Shown: piece by piece, positions 29,383 to 37,501 of the stretch
Position numbering within the stretch: position 1 is the stretch's first letter
How the letters are laid out: each line of letters starts with the position of its first letter
Assembly: GCA_017429525.1 (NCBI GenBank)
Contig: JAFROT010000010.1
Location: 124,001-188,000 of the forward strand
Length of the DNA stretch: 64,000 nucleotides
Direction: 5' to 3'
Source: Bacteroidaceae bacterium
Lineage (GTDB): Bacteria > Bacteroidota > Bacteroidia > Bacteroidales > Bacteroidaceae
Translations under genes and position numbers: made by a program
The notes under the pieces: model-generated
Database searches by the model: none
Told to the model about the DNA's origin: nothing
The model's input: the letters and a program-made list of their open reading frames with translations, nothing else

Positions 29383-29449
29383 AATGACGAATGACGAACA
29401 AAAGTTACATGTGTCTTATGATGGTTTATTTTATTCGTCATCCGTCATT
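29383..29449. terminator. Long inverted repeat between convergent glsA and asnA
   Basis: Left arm 29383-29398 (AATGACGAATGACGAA) pairs 15/16 with right arm 29434-29449, followed by TAAAAAA. Likely ends both transcripts. The arms belong to the same GAATGACGAAT repeat type that is found inside the TolC gene near 41.2 kb. Confidence 0.55.
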
Positions 29450-29464
29450 AAAAAATGTCATTCC

Positions 29465-30502
29465 TCAAATCAACGCAATGCCTGCCTCGCGACATTCCTT
29501 GCGCATCGCTTCGGGCCAAATGCTCGCCTGCGTCTCACCGATGTGAGCCTTGTGCAACAGTATCATGCAGAGACGGCTCTGTCCAATGCCACCGCCTATG
29601 CTTAGCGGCAACTCGCCACCAATTAAGCGGCGATGAAAGTAGAGGCTCTTGCGCTCTTCCTTTCCTTGCAACGCCAACTGACGTTCCAGTGCCTCAGCAT
29701 CCACGCGAATACCCATCGACGAGAGCTCGATGGCACGATTCAATAGCGGATACCAAATCAGCAGGTCGCCATTCAGCCCGCAAAAGCCGTCGTCATTCGG
29801 CGTTGACCAATCATCATAGTCGGGAGCACGCAGGTCATGCTCAGTGCCATCGTCCAACTTACCGCCGATGCCAATGATGAACACCGCACCGTAAGCCTTG
29901 CAGATAGCATCCTCACGCTCCTTCGGGGTCAGGTCAGGATATTGACGTCGCAGTTCCTCGCTATGGATGAAGTGTACCTCTTCGGGCAGGAAAGGCGTTA
30001 ATTGCGGATACATCTCAGAGAGGTAGTACTCCGTGCGCAGGATGCAGCCATAAATGCGATCCACGATGCGCCGCAGGTAACGAAGCGTGCGGTCCTCACG
30101 CGTCATAGTACGTTCCCAGTCCCATTGGTCCACGTAGATACTATGGATGTTATCTAATTCCTCGTCGGCCCGCACGGCATTCATGTCCGTGATGACGCCG
30201 AAGCCTGGAGGCACGGCATATTCGGCCAGCGTGTTGCGTTTCCATTTCGCCAGCGAATGTACGATCTCGGCCGGTGCATCGTCCATATCTTTGATTGGGA
30301 AAGTCACGGCACGCTCGACACCGTTCAAGTCGTCGTTCAGGCCGAGGCCCTTGAGCACGAACAGAGGAGCCGTCACGCGACGTAACCTCAACTCGCTGCT
30401 GAGTGAGTTCAGGAAGAAATCCTTGATTTTCTTGATGGCCAGTTCCGTCTGTCTGAGGTCAAGCGCTGGCCTATACCCTTCGGGCTTAATCAATTTACTC
30501 AT
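29465..30502 (-). CDS. asnA: Aspartate-ammonia ligase (asparagine synthetase A)
   Basis: 345 residues from MSKLIKPEGY; an upstream Met three codons earlier is possible. Class II tRNA-synthetase-like enzyme that makes asparagine from aspartate, ammonia and ATP. Motifs: FFLNSLSSELRLRRVTAPLFV, GVERAVTFPIKD, VDQWDWERTM and the C-terminal LSIGGGIGQSRLCMILLHKAHIGE active-site stretch. Full length. A canonical promoter lies just upstream. Confidence 0.96.
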   Translation of the reverse strand: MSKLIKPEGYRPALDLRQTELAIKKIKDFFLNSLSSELRLRRVTAPLFVLKGLGLNDDLNGVERAVTFPIKDMDDAPAEIVHSLAKWKRNTLAEYAVPPGFGVITDMNAVRADEELDNIHSIYVDQWDWERTMTREDRTLRYLRRIVDRIYGCILRTEYYLSEMYPQLTPFLPEEVHFIHSEELRRQYPDLTPKEREDAICKAYGAVFIIGIGGKLDDGTEHDLRAPDYDDWSTPNDDGFCGLNGDLLIWYPLLNRAIELSSMGIRVDAEALERQLALQGKEERKSLYFHRRLIGGELPLSIGGGIGQSRLCMILLHKAHIGETQASIWPEAMRKECREAGIALI

Positions 30503-30534
30503 GATGAACAAGCATATACTTTCGTTTTGCGCCG

Positions 30535-30565
30535 CAAAGGTAAGCCTTTTCTTTCAAAACGACAA
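30535..30565 (-). promoter_or_regulatory. Promoter of asnA
   Basis: Minus-strand TACCTTTG (30535-30542) with TTG (30563-30565) 20 nt upstream; leader ~25 nt. Confidence 0.65.
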
Positions 30566-30655
30566 GCAAAAAGCAAAATACTTTGCAAAATGCTGCCATA
30601 ATCCATCCTATCGCTTCACACTTCTCTTCCTCCACCAACACACTTACCTCCTTTC

Positions 30656-30772
30656 TCATTCATTCTGCTGATACAGCGTTTCCAACTTATCAAGCTTTTT
30701 CTCGAAAGCGGCCAAAAGCGACGAAATAAACGGCAACTTGTAACCTATATCTATACTTAGAATAACGTCTTG
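30656..30772 (-). pseudogene. Possible gene remnant (38-codon open tail without a start)
   Basis: Minus-strand frame with no Met, bounded upstream by TAA (30773-30775) and ending in TGA. The product would end LAAFEKKLDKLETLYQQNE, a good amphipathic helix in an otherwise unused region. It may be the end of a decayed gene, or chance. The surrounding gap 30503-31070 otherwise holds the asnA promoter, the operator and promoter of the ABC operon, and leader repeats. Confidence 0.25.
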
Positions 30773-30865
30773 TTATCGTTTCACGGAAGGGGTAAGAGAT
30801 GGACGACAGCTCACCGACTCTACTCCGACGATATTTTATTTTAAGGGCATTGGTGCTCGAAGATT

Positions 30866-30880
30866 GTCTAATTTTTAGAC
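30866..30880. promoter_or_regulatory. Candidate response-regulator operator, site 1
   Basis: Perfect dyad GTCTAA-TTT-TTAGAC. Exactly 63 nt separate it from the -7 box of the ABC permease operon. The same motif at equal distance occurs at 40262-40276 and 49674-49688. Confidence 0.6.
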
Positions 30881-30919
30881 GTTTTTCCTCTCCGAGGTGC
30901 AGAAAGTGGTGCGGAGGGC

Positions 30920-30951
30920 TTGCAAGGAATGAGGAAATGTGTGTACCTTTG
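30920..30951 (+). promoter_or_regulatory. Promoter of the ABC permease operon
   Basis: TTG (30920-30922), 21-nt spacer, TACCTTTG (30944-30951). Transcription start expected near 30958, giving a ~113-nt leader. Confidence 0.65.
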
Positions 30952-30974
30952 CGGCAGCAAACGGGCTACGAGCC

Positions 30975-31056
30975 CAATAAATCGTAAATTGTAATTCGCA
31001 AATTGTCGCTCGACCTTCGGTCGCTTGACATTTCAATAAATCGTAAATTGTAATTC
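30975..31056. repeat. 23-bp direct repeat pair in the ABC operon leader
   Basis: The 23-bp sequence at 30975-30997 (starts CAATAAATCG, ends TGTAATTC) recurs without change at 31034-31056. Between them lies a small hairpin CGACC-TTC-GGTCG. The second copy ends 14 nt before the start codon. Confidence 0.7.
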
Positions 31057-31070
31057 ATCAAATAGTAAAT

Positions 31071-33476
31071 ATGAAAAGTCTCTTCTACCTGGCGCGCCGC
31101 TTCAAGACGGCCACCCTCCTGAACTTCCTTGGCCTCACAGTGGCCTTCGCCGCGTTCTACCTGTTCATGACACAGGTGACCTACAACCACAGCTTCAACC
31201 ACGGCTTCACCGATGCCGACCACCTCTACCGCGTGGAAATGATGCGCAAAGACGGCTGGAACCATTACGCCAACCGCCTGACCGGCAGCCAGATGACGGA
31301 GACGCCGGGCGTGGAGGCTGTGGCGCTCACACAGAACTGGCTTGAGAACGTGACGGCGCGCAAGGGCCAGACGGAACTGACGTTCCCGAAAATGGAGGTC
31401 GATGCCCGCGCACTGGAGACGTTCCAGCCCCGCGTCCTCGACGGCACCATCACGTGGGACGAAGGCAGCACCGACGGCATCGTCATCCCGGCCTCCATCG
31501 CGCGTACCTATTTTAATAACGAGACCGCCGTGGCCGGACGGGCCATGCTGCTGAACGATGACAGCGTGACCGTGCGCGGCGTCTTCGAGGACTTTCCCGA
31601 CAACTGCTGCATGCAGAACGCCATCTACCGCAGCTTCGGCAACCAAGACCTCGACCAGCTGAACAACTACAACTTCACGTGCTACGTCCGTCTGGCGGCC
31701 GATGCCGACACTGCCACCGTGCGTCAGACCTTTGCCGATGCTTATCTCGGTCACATGAAGCAGTACTTCTTCGACCACGGTGGCGCCGAGTACTGGGATC
31801 AGGCCAAAGCGCAGATGGTGTTCCGCCTGATGCCGCTGACCGAGACTTACTTCACAGGCATTGACGAGGACAACGACAAGGGCAACCGCCTGGTAGATCG
31901 TGTGCTCATATGGGCCTGCGTGCTGCTCATCATCGTGGCGGCCATCAACTTCCTCAACTTCATGCTGGCCGAAGCTCCCATGCGCGTCAAGGGTGTGAAC
32001 ACACGGCGCGTGCTGGGCAGCACCATAGCCGGCATCCGTGCCGGCCTCATCGGCGAAGCGGTAGTCACGGCTGTCGGGGCGTGCATGGCAGGGCTGCTGT
32101 TGGCCTACCTCCTCACCGAATGGCCGCTCATCGGCGAACTGACCGTGGGCGACATCTCGCTCGCCAACCATCCGAGCCTGCTGGCGTGGACGGCGGCGCT
32201 GAGCGTGGCCGTAGGCATCGCCGCCGGGCTCTACCCCGCCTTCTACGTTACCTCGTTCCAACCCGCCCTGGCGCTGAAAGGCAGTGCCGGCCTCACGCCC
32301 CGTGGCCGCCAGCTGCGCACGGCGCTCATCGCCCTGCAGCTGATCATCTCCTCCGTCATGGTGGTCTATATCGGCATCCTCTACCTCCAGAGCCACTACA
32401 TCTACACCTCCGACTACGGCTTCGCCAAGGACGAGTTGCTCTACACCAACCTCGACAACCTGCAGAAACAGCGCGAGGCGTTGCGCACCGAGGTGCTTTC
32501 GCTGACGGGCGTCGAGGAAGTGGCTTTCTCGCAGATCTGTATCGGCACCCAAGACAGCTACATGACCTGGGGACGCAAGGACGACGAGCATGAGATTTAC
32601 ACTGCCGTCCTGCGCGTGGACTGGCGCTACCTGCGAGCATTAGGCATCAAAGTCATCGAGGGGCGCGACTTCACCGAGCACGACGGCCTACCTGTCACCG
32701 GCGAGGCCGAAACCGGCCGTTTCGACACCGACGAGGTCTATATCATCAACGAGGCCGCCCGCCGGCAATGGGACTGGGTGCAGATGGACAAGCCGCTGCT
32801 CATGAACAATATGGGGCGCGTCATCGGCGTCTGCGAGAATGTGCGCTACGCCACCACACGCGTGGACCGTCAGGCTACGCCGATGATGTTCATGGTGCGA
32901 GTGGATCCGCGCGAGGAACAAAGCGAATGGAATCCCATGCGCGTGATGAACGTCCGCGTCAGCGCCGGCATCGACAAGGTGGTCATGCGCTCGAAGATTG
33001 CCCAAAAGATGAAGGCCATGGGCTACGAGGGCGAGCCCGACGTGCGCTTTCTGGACCAGGACCTCGATAACACCTACCGGGAGGAGTTCCGCTTCATCCG
33101 TCAGGTGCTGCTCTTCAGCATCATCTGTCTCGTCATCACCCTCATCGGTGTCTTCTGTCTGACGCTCTTCGAGACGGAGTACCGCCGCAAGGAAATTGGC
33201 ATCCGCAAGGTCTTCGGCAGCACCGAGGAAGCCATCCTGCTGATGCTCAGCCGCCGCTACGTCCTACTCATCCTCGTCGCCTTCGTCCTCGCCGCACCTC
33301 TCGCCTGGTACATCGGACGCCAGTGGCTGATGAGCTTCGCTGAGCGCACACCCATCTACTGGTGGCTCTTCCCGCTGGCCCTCCTGGCCGTATCGGCCAT
33401 CACGCTTGCCACCGTCGGCATCCAAGGCTGGCGCGCCGCCACGGATAATCCGGTGAAGAGTATTAAGACGGAGTAA
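31071..33476 (+). CDS. FtsX/MacB-type ABC transporter permease (first of two)
   Basis: 801 residues. N-terminal helix (LLNFLGLTVAFAAFYLFMTQV), MacB-like periplasmic domain, a first FtsX block of three helices (~280-410), a second periplasmic domain, and a final FtsX block with EYRRKEIGIRKVFGSTEEAILLMLSRRY, the EIGIRK coupling motif that contacts the ATPase. This duplicated-FtsX form is common in Bacteroidetes. It drives export across the envelope by mechanotransmission rather than forming a classic channel. In operon with the second permease and an ATPase; controlled by the promoter and dyad upstream. Confidence 0.9.
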   Translation: MKSLFYLARRFKTATLLNFLGLTVAFAAFYLFMTQVTYNHSFNHGFTDADHLYRVEMMRKDGWNHYANRLTGSQMTETPGVEAVALTQNWLENVTARKGQTELTFPKMEVDARALETFQPRVLDGTITWDEGSTDGIVIPASIARTYFNNETAVAGRAMLLNDDSVTVRGVFEDFPDNCCMQNAIYRSFGNQDLDQLNNYNFTCYVRLAADADTATVRQTFADAYLGHMKQYFFDHGGAEYWDQAKAQMVFRLMPLTETYFTGIDEDNDKGNRLVDRVLIWACVLLIIVAAINFLNFMLAEAPMRVKGVNTRRVLGSTIAGIRAGLIGEAVVTAVGACMAGLLLAYLLTEWPLIGELTVGDISLANHPSLLAWTAALSVAVGIAAGLYPAFYVTSFQPALALKGSAGLTPRGRQLRTALIALQLIISSVMVVYIGILYLQSHYIYTSDYGFAKDELLYTNLDNLQKQREALRTEVLSLTGVEEVAFSQICIGTQDSYMTWGRKDDEHEIYTAVLRVDWRYLRALGIKVIEGRDFTEHDGLPVTGEAETGRFDTDEVYIINEAARRQWDWVQMDKPLLMNNMGRVIGVCENVRYATTRVDRQATPMMFMVRVDPREEQSEWNPMRVMNVRVSAGIDKVVMRSKIAQKMKAMGYEGEPDVRFLDQDLDNTYREEFRFIRQVLLFSIICLVITLIGVFCLTLFETEYRRKEIGIRKVFGSTEEAILLMLSRRYVLLILVAFVLAAPLAWYIGRQWLMSFAERTPIYWWLFPLALLAVSAITLATVGIQGWRAATDNPVKSIKTE

Positions 33477-33600
33477 AGGCCCACCCCAGCCCTCACGCGC
33501 TTAACCTCGACTGCTGCGATTAGGATAAACCTATCTTGCACTCTCGGAGCGCTGGGAAGTCTGCTTAGAAAACGATACTCAATCGTTTTCTCGCAGCCAC

Positions 33601-33745
33601 CCCTCAAGGGGGAGAGTGGTCACCTTTCAAGAACAGCAAACTTATTATAGAACAATAATTTCTAACTCCAAGAACAATGGCCCTATAACCTCTTCCGCTC
33701 AAATACATTCCACTCTCCCCCTTAAGGGGGAGCGGGGAGGGGGTC
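33601..33745. repeat. Palindromic repeat element (family I), intergenic copy A
   Basis: Left arm CCCTCAAGGGGGAGAGTGGTCACC, right arm ending GGGGAGCGGGGAGGGGGTC-like (to 33745), internal CAAATACATTCC. The outer left arm is missing. Ends 16 nt before the start codon of the second permease. The rest of the 285-nt gap (33477-33600) holds one AAAACGAT/ATCGTTTT hairpin and nothing else I can identify. Confidence 0.75.
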
Positions 33746-33761
33746 TTCATTTTTAAATAAC

Positions 33762-36119
33762 ATGGTTCATCCATTCTCCAAAGGCCAAGGAGCCTTTATC
33801 AAAATCGCCTCGCTCACCGTAGGTCTCACCGTGGGCCTCGTGCTGCTGGCCAAGGTGCAGCTGGAACGGAGCTACGACCGCTGCATCGTGGACAAGGAGC
33901 ATGTGTATGAGTTGCAAGAAACAATCCAGCGTGCGGGCGAAGAGCTGCAGCAGAACCGCTCCACGTCGGGCGGCATCGCACCTGTGCTGGCGCAGGAGAT
34001 ACCCGAGGTGGTGACGGCCACGCGCTATACCGCGCAGTTCGGCGAGGAGAAGCTGACGTTGGAGGACGGCAGTCGGCACTACTTTGAAGAGGCTGTGTTT
34101 GCCGATTCCTGTTTCTTCGACATCTTCGCCACAAGGACGCTGGTGGGCGATGCTAAGCAGATTCTCTCCACAGCCGGGCAGTGCATGATCAGCCATCGGC
34201 TGAGCGAGAAGATGGGCGGCGAGGTCGTTGGCCAGACGTTCTGCTTCGCCTCGGCACCGCAGAAGCCGATGACCATCTGCGGCGTATATGAGGACTATCC
34301 CGAGAACTCCACCTTCGCACGCTTCGACATCCTCATGTCGATGCCCTCCGTCGGCACCTACGCCTGGGACGGCACCGAGAACCTCATCGGCAACGACCGC
34401 TATCATTCGTATGTACGCTTGCGTCCCGATGCCGACATGGACAAGGTGCGCGGCGAGGTCAAAGAGTTGCTGCAGCGCATTCTCCCGTGGGAGGACCTGA
34501 AGCAGACCGGCTACACGGACGCCGGCATTGAACTGGTCAGCGTCGCTGGCAGCCGCATGAAGGACACCACCGTACGCACCACCTGCATCATCCTCGCCGT
34601 GGTGGCGCTGGTGATGCTCTTCACGGCGGTGATGAACTACATTCTCGTCGTCATCAGCTCGCTCGTGGGCCGTGCCCGTCAGGTGGCTGTGCGCAAGGTG
34701 CTCGGTGCCCCCAATCGGGAGTTCTTCCTCGGCTCGATAGGCGATGCCGCCCTTCATCTGCTGACGGCACTTGCCCTGATGGCACTGCTGCTCTATGCCG
34801 GGCAGAACCTGACGCGCGACCTGTTGGGCGTCAGCGTCCAGACGCTCTTCTCGCGGCAGACATTCGCGGTGCTGCTCACAGTCTGCCTCATCGTGCTGCT
34901 CTGCTGCGGCATCCTGCCAGGCTTCATCTACTCGCGCATCCCGCTCACCTACGCCTACCGCCTCTACAGCGAGAGCAAACGCGTTTGGAAGCTGTCGCTG
35001 CTGGCCTTCCAGTTCGTGCTCTCGACGATGCTGCTCTGCGTGCTCACCACCATCTATCGGCAATACAGCTTCATGCTCCATACGGACATGGGTTATCAGT
35101 ATGACAAGGTGGCTTACGTTGACGTGTCCGCCCTCCACGGCGACTCCATCTATTCGCTGGCCCGCGAAATAGAGAACCTGCCGTGCATCGAGAAGACCGC
35201 TGCTGCCTACTCCCTCTTCTGCAATCGGCAGAGCGGAGACAACGTGCTCGTGCCCGGCAATCCGCAGGAACTGTTCAACTGTGCCAACATGTTCTTTGCC
35301 GAGGGCGGACTGGTGGAAACGATGGGCCTGCAGATTGTGCGCGGCCGCGACTTCGAACGTCTGAACCATCAAGGTTGGCAGCCGGAGATGCTGGTGGACG
35401 AGCACTTTGCACAGAAGATGAAAGAGGTGGCGGGCATCGATGACGTCGTTGGGCGGCAGTTCATCAATTCCTCGTTAGGAAACCAATACCCCTTGACCGT
35501 CGTTGGCGTGGTGAAGAACTTCACGTTAGGCTCGCTGGTGTCGCGCGAAGAGCGCCCCATCATGGTCGTCAACGGCAATGTCTTCACGCACTACGTCATG
35601 ATGAAGCTTCAGCGCATCACGCCTGAAAACATCACAACCGTGCAGCAACTCTGCGACCGTCTTTACCCCGATGCCGAGCTCATCGTGAAGCTCTATTCCA
35701 GCGAGATGGCCGACCAGTATCAGGAGACGCAACGCACGCGTGACCTCGTCATGATTGGTTGCATCGCCTCGCTGCTCATCACCCTCATCGGACTGATAGG
35801 TTATGTCCGCGACGAGGTGCAGCGCCGCTCGCGCGAACTGGCCATCCGCAAGGTCATCGGTGCCACCATGAGCGAGGTGCAGTTGCTGTTTGCTCGCAGC
35901 ATCACCGTCATCGCCCTGCCCTCCATCGCCGTCGGCGTGGCCTTGGGCTGGTATCTGAGCACGCTGCTCATGCAGCAGTTCTCCTACAAGGTGGCGCTCC
36001 CGTGGACGGTCTTCGCCATCGACGCCTTCTTCATCATCCTCGTCATCGCCGCCGTCGTGTTCATCCAGACAAGGCGCGTGGCCAACGATAACCCTGTGGA
36101 GTATTTGAAGAAGGAATAA
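33762..36119 (+). CDS. FtsX/MacB-type ABC transporter permease (second)
   Basis: 785 residues, same layout as the preceding permease but clearly diverged. N-terminal helix (ASLTVGLTVGLVLLAKVQLE), MacB periplasmic domain, first FtsX block with RARQVAVRKVLGAPNREFFL, second periplasmic domain, and last block with VQRRSRELAIRKVIGATMSEVQLLFARS. Probably forms a heterodimer with the first permease, powered by the ATPase encoded downstream. Flanked on both sides by copies of a palindromic repeat, which may affect the relative amounts of the three proteins. Confidence 0.9.
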   Translation: MVHPFSKGQGAFIKIASLTVGLTVGLVLLAKVQLERSYDRCIVDKEHVYELQETIQRAGEELQQNRSTSGGIAPVLAQEIPEVVTATRYTAQFGEEKLTLEDGSRHYFEEAVFADSCFFDIFATRTLVGDAKQILSTAGQCMISHRLSEKMGGEVVGQTFCFASAPQKPMTICGVYEDYPENSTFARFDILMSMPSVGTYAWDGTENLIGNDRYHSYVRLRPDADMDKVRGEVKELLQRILPWEDLKQTGYTDAGIELVSVAGSRMKDTTVRTTCIILAVVALVMLFTAVMNYILVVISSLVGRARQVAVRKVLGAPNREFFLGSIGDAALHLLTALALMALLLYAGQNLTRDLLGVSVQTLFSRQTFAVLLTVCLIVLLCCGILPGFIYSRIPLTYAYRLYSESKRVWKLSLLAFQFVLSTMLLCVLTTIYRQYSFMLHTDMGYQYDKVAYVDVSALHGDSIYSLAREIENLPCIEKTAAAYSLFCNRQSGDNVLVPGNPQELFNCANMFFAEGGLVETMGLQIVRGRDFERLNHQGWQPEMLVDEHFAQKMKEVAGIDDVVGRQFINSSLGNQYPLTVVGVVKNFTLGSLVSREERPIMVVNGNVFTHYVMMKLQRITPENITTVQQLCDRLYPDAELIVKLYSSEMADQYQETQRTRDLVMIGCIASLLITLIGLIGYVRDEVQRRSRELAIRKVIGATMSEVQLLFARSITVIALPSIAVGVALGWYLSTLLMQQFSYKVALPWTVFAIDAFFIILVIAAVVFIQTRRVANDNPVEYLKKE

Positions 36120-36121
36120 GA

Positions 36122-36305
36122 GACCCCCTCCCCGCTCCCCTCAAAGACCCCCTCCCCGCTCCCCCTCAAGGGGGAGAGTGGTCACCTTTCAAGAATTGCA
36201 ATCCAATAAATTATTATCACTTTAACCCCATAAACAATGACCCTGTATCCTCTGCCGCTCGAATACATTCTACTCTCCCCCTACAGGGGGAGCGGGGAGG
36301 GGGTC
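36122..36305. repeat. Palindromic repeat element (family I), intergenic copy B
   Basis: Most complete copy: terminal inverted repeats GACCCCCTCCCCGCTCCCCCT.. (from 36146) and its complement ending GGGGGTC at 36305, each enclosing a CTCCCCCT/AGGGGGAG palindrome; interior with GGTCACCTTTCAAGAA and GAATACATTC. The outer left arm is partly duplicated at 36122-36145. It occupies nearly all of the gap between permease 2 and the ATPase gene. Confidence 0.8.
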
Positions 36306-36312
36306 CGCTATT

Positions 36313-36987
36313 ATGATTAAACTACAGAACATCAAGAAGGTCTTCCGCACAGATATGGTGGAGACCACGGCCCTCGGGGGCATCTCACTGGAAGTGAAGG
36401 ACGGCGAGTTTGTCGCCATCATGGGTCCTTCGGGCTGCGGCAAATCGACGTTGCTGAACATCCTCGGCCTGCTGGACAATCCCACGGAAGGCCGCTACTG
36501 GCTCGACGGCAAGGAAGTGGGCCACCTGAAGGAGCGCCAGCGCACTTTCACTCGGCGCGGACAGATTGGCTTCGTCTTCCAGAGCTTCAACCTCATCGAT
36601 GAACTCACCGTGGAGGCTAACATCGAGCTGCCGCTGAAATATCTGGGCGTGCCGGCTGCCGAGCGCAAACAGCGCGTACTGGAGATCATGCAGCGCATGG
36701 CCATCAGCCATCGCGCTGGTCACTATCCCCAGCAACTCTCGGGCGGACAGCAGCAGCGCGTGGCCATAGCCCGTGCCGTAGTGGTCAAGCCCAAACTCGT
36801 CCTTGCCGACGAGCCCACAGGTAACCTCGACACGAAGAACGGCAAGGAGGTCATGGATCTGCTCACACAGCTCAATGCCGAAGGCACCACCGTCGTCATG
36901 GTCACTCACTCTCAGCACGACGCCTCCTTCGCCTCGCGCACCATCAACCTCCTCGATGGTATGGTTGTGGAGAAAACCCTATTGTAA
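36313..36987 (+). CDS. ABC transporter ATPase (MacB/LolD type)
   Basis: 224 residues. Walker [11 protein letters not shown]-loop FVFQSFNLI, signature [14 protein letters not shown], Walker [14 protein letters not shown]-loop MVTHSQHD. The A-loop and N-terminal [16 protein letters not shown] are typical for ATPases serving FtsX-type permeases. Energises export by the two permeases encoded upstream. Start ATG lies 8 nt after a palindromic repeat; a 9-bp-stem hairpin follows 47 nt after the stop. Confidence 0.94.
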   Translation: MIKLQNIKKVFRTDMVETTALGGISLEVKDGEFVAIMGPSGCGKSTLLNILGLLDNPTEGRYWLDGKEVGHLKERQRTFTRRGQIGFVFQSFNLIDELTVEANIELPLKYLGVPAAERKQRVLEIMQRMAISHRAGHYPQQLSGGQQQRVAIARAVVVKPKLVLADEPTGNLDTKNGKEVMDLLTQLNAEGTTVVMVTHSQHDASFASRTINLLDGMVVEKTLL

Positions 36988-37033
36988 CCTTGATTAAACA
37001 TATTACCTGCTTCATCATGCTTTGATGAAGACG

Positions 37034-37065
37034 CTGGGCGGCCGTCCGTGAGGATAGCCGCCCAG
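37034..37065 (+). terminator. Terminator-like hairpin after the ABC ATPase gene
   Basis: CTGGGCGGC (37034-37042) pairs with GCCGCCCAG (37057-37065). No T tract. Confidence 0.5.
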
Positions 37066-37107
37066 ATGTGATTCGATGCCACAACAGACTACGCACCACA
37101 AACCAAA

Positions 37108-37137
37108 GCAACCGCTGGCCTCACGGCTGGCGGTTGC
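37108..37137 (-). terminator. Hairpin, possible end of a short minus-strand transcript
   Basis: GCAACCGC (37108-37115) / GCGGTTGC (37130-37137); on the minus strand it is followed by TTTGGTTT. It lies 33 nt past the stop of the small frame at 37170-37340. Confidence 0.4.
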
Positions 37138-37169
37138 AAGACTCATGAGTCACTAACTAATTATATTAA

Positions 37170-37340
37170 CTAACATTGCTCTTTGGAGCCATCGAAGAAC
37201 GGATCACGCCAATCCGTGGTGCCCTTACGCTCACAGCGATCCTGCGCAAGCGGTAAGCAGGCACGCTGCACCGGGGTACGGTGGCTGCATCGGCGTTCCT
37301 GGCCTTGAGGCAGCGACAACAGACGGTATCCGTTCTTCAT
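37170..37340 (-). CDS. Candidate small protein gene or small RNA with its own promoter
   Basis: 56-codon frame beginning MKNGYRLLSLPQGQERR and ending DPFFDGSKEQC. It has four cysteines and many arginines, no signal peptide and no family I recognise. It deserves listing because a complete promoter (37364-37394) ends just upstream, placing the start codon ~17 nt into the transcript, and a hairpin follows. Translation is unproven; the ~220-250-nt transcript could equally be a non-coding RNA. The remaining gap sequence 37395-37501 contains several GGTTCAA repeats. Confidence 0.35.
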   Translation of the reverse strand: MKNGYRLLSLPQGQERRCSHRTPVQRACLPLAQDRCERKGTTDWRDPFFDGSKEQC

Positions 37341-37363
37341 AGCGCAGCCTCGGGAAGGCGGTG

Positions 37364-37394
37364 CAAAGGTAGGCATAAGGCCGCAAAGAGGCAA
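37364..37394 (-). promoter_or_regulatory. Promoter reading into the 37170-37340 small frame
   Basis: Minus-strand TACCTTTG (37364-37371) with TTG (37392-37394) 20 nt upstream, as good as those of known genes here. Confidence 0.5.
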
Positions 37395-37501
37395 GGAACC
37401 AAGTGGTTCAAATGGGTTCAAACGATGGTTCAATTTGGTTCAAAGGGCAAGCCGCGGTGCTTCTCAGCGCTTTTCTGCCTCTATGGGACGCAGGAAAGCG
37501 G

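Noticed and set aside
33601-36305. Composite transposon formed by the two repeat copies around permease 2
   Set aside because: The enclosed gene is a normal member of the exporter operon, the copies are in direct orientation and diverged, and there is no transposase.
37400-37445. tRNA T-arm (repeated GGTTCAA)
   Set aside because: Four GGTTCAA copies occur but no acceptor stem, anticodon arm or CCA-type end can be built around them.
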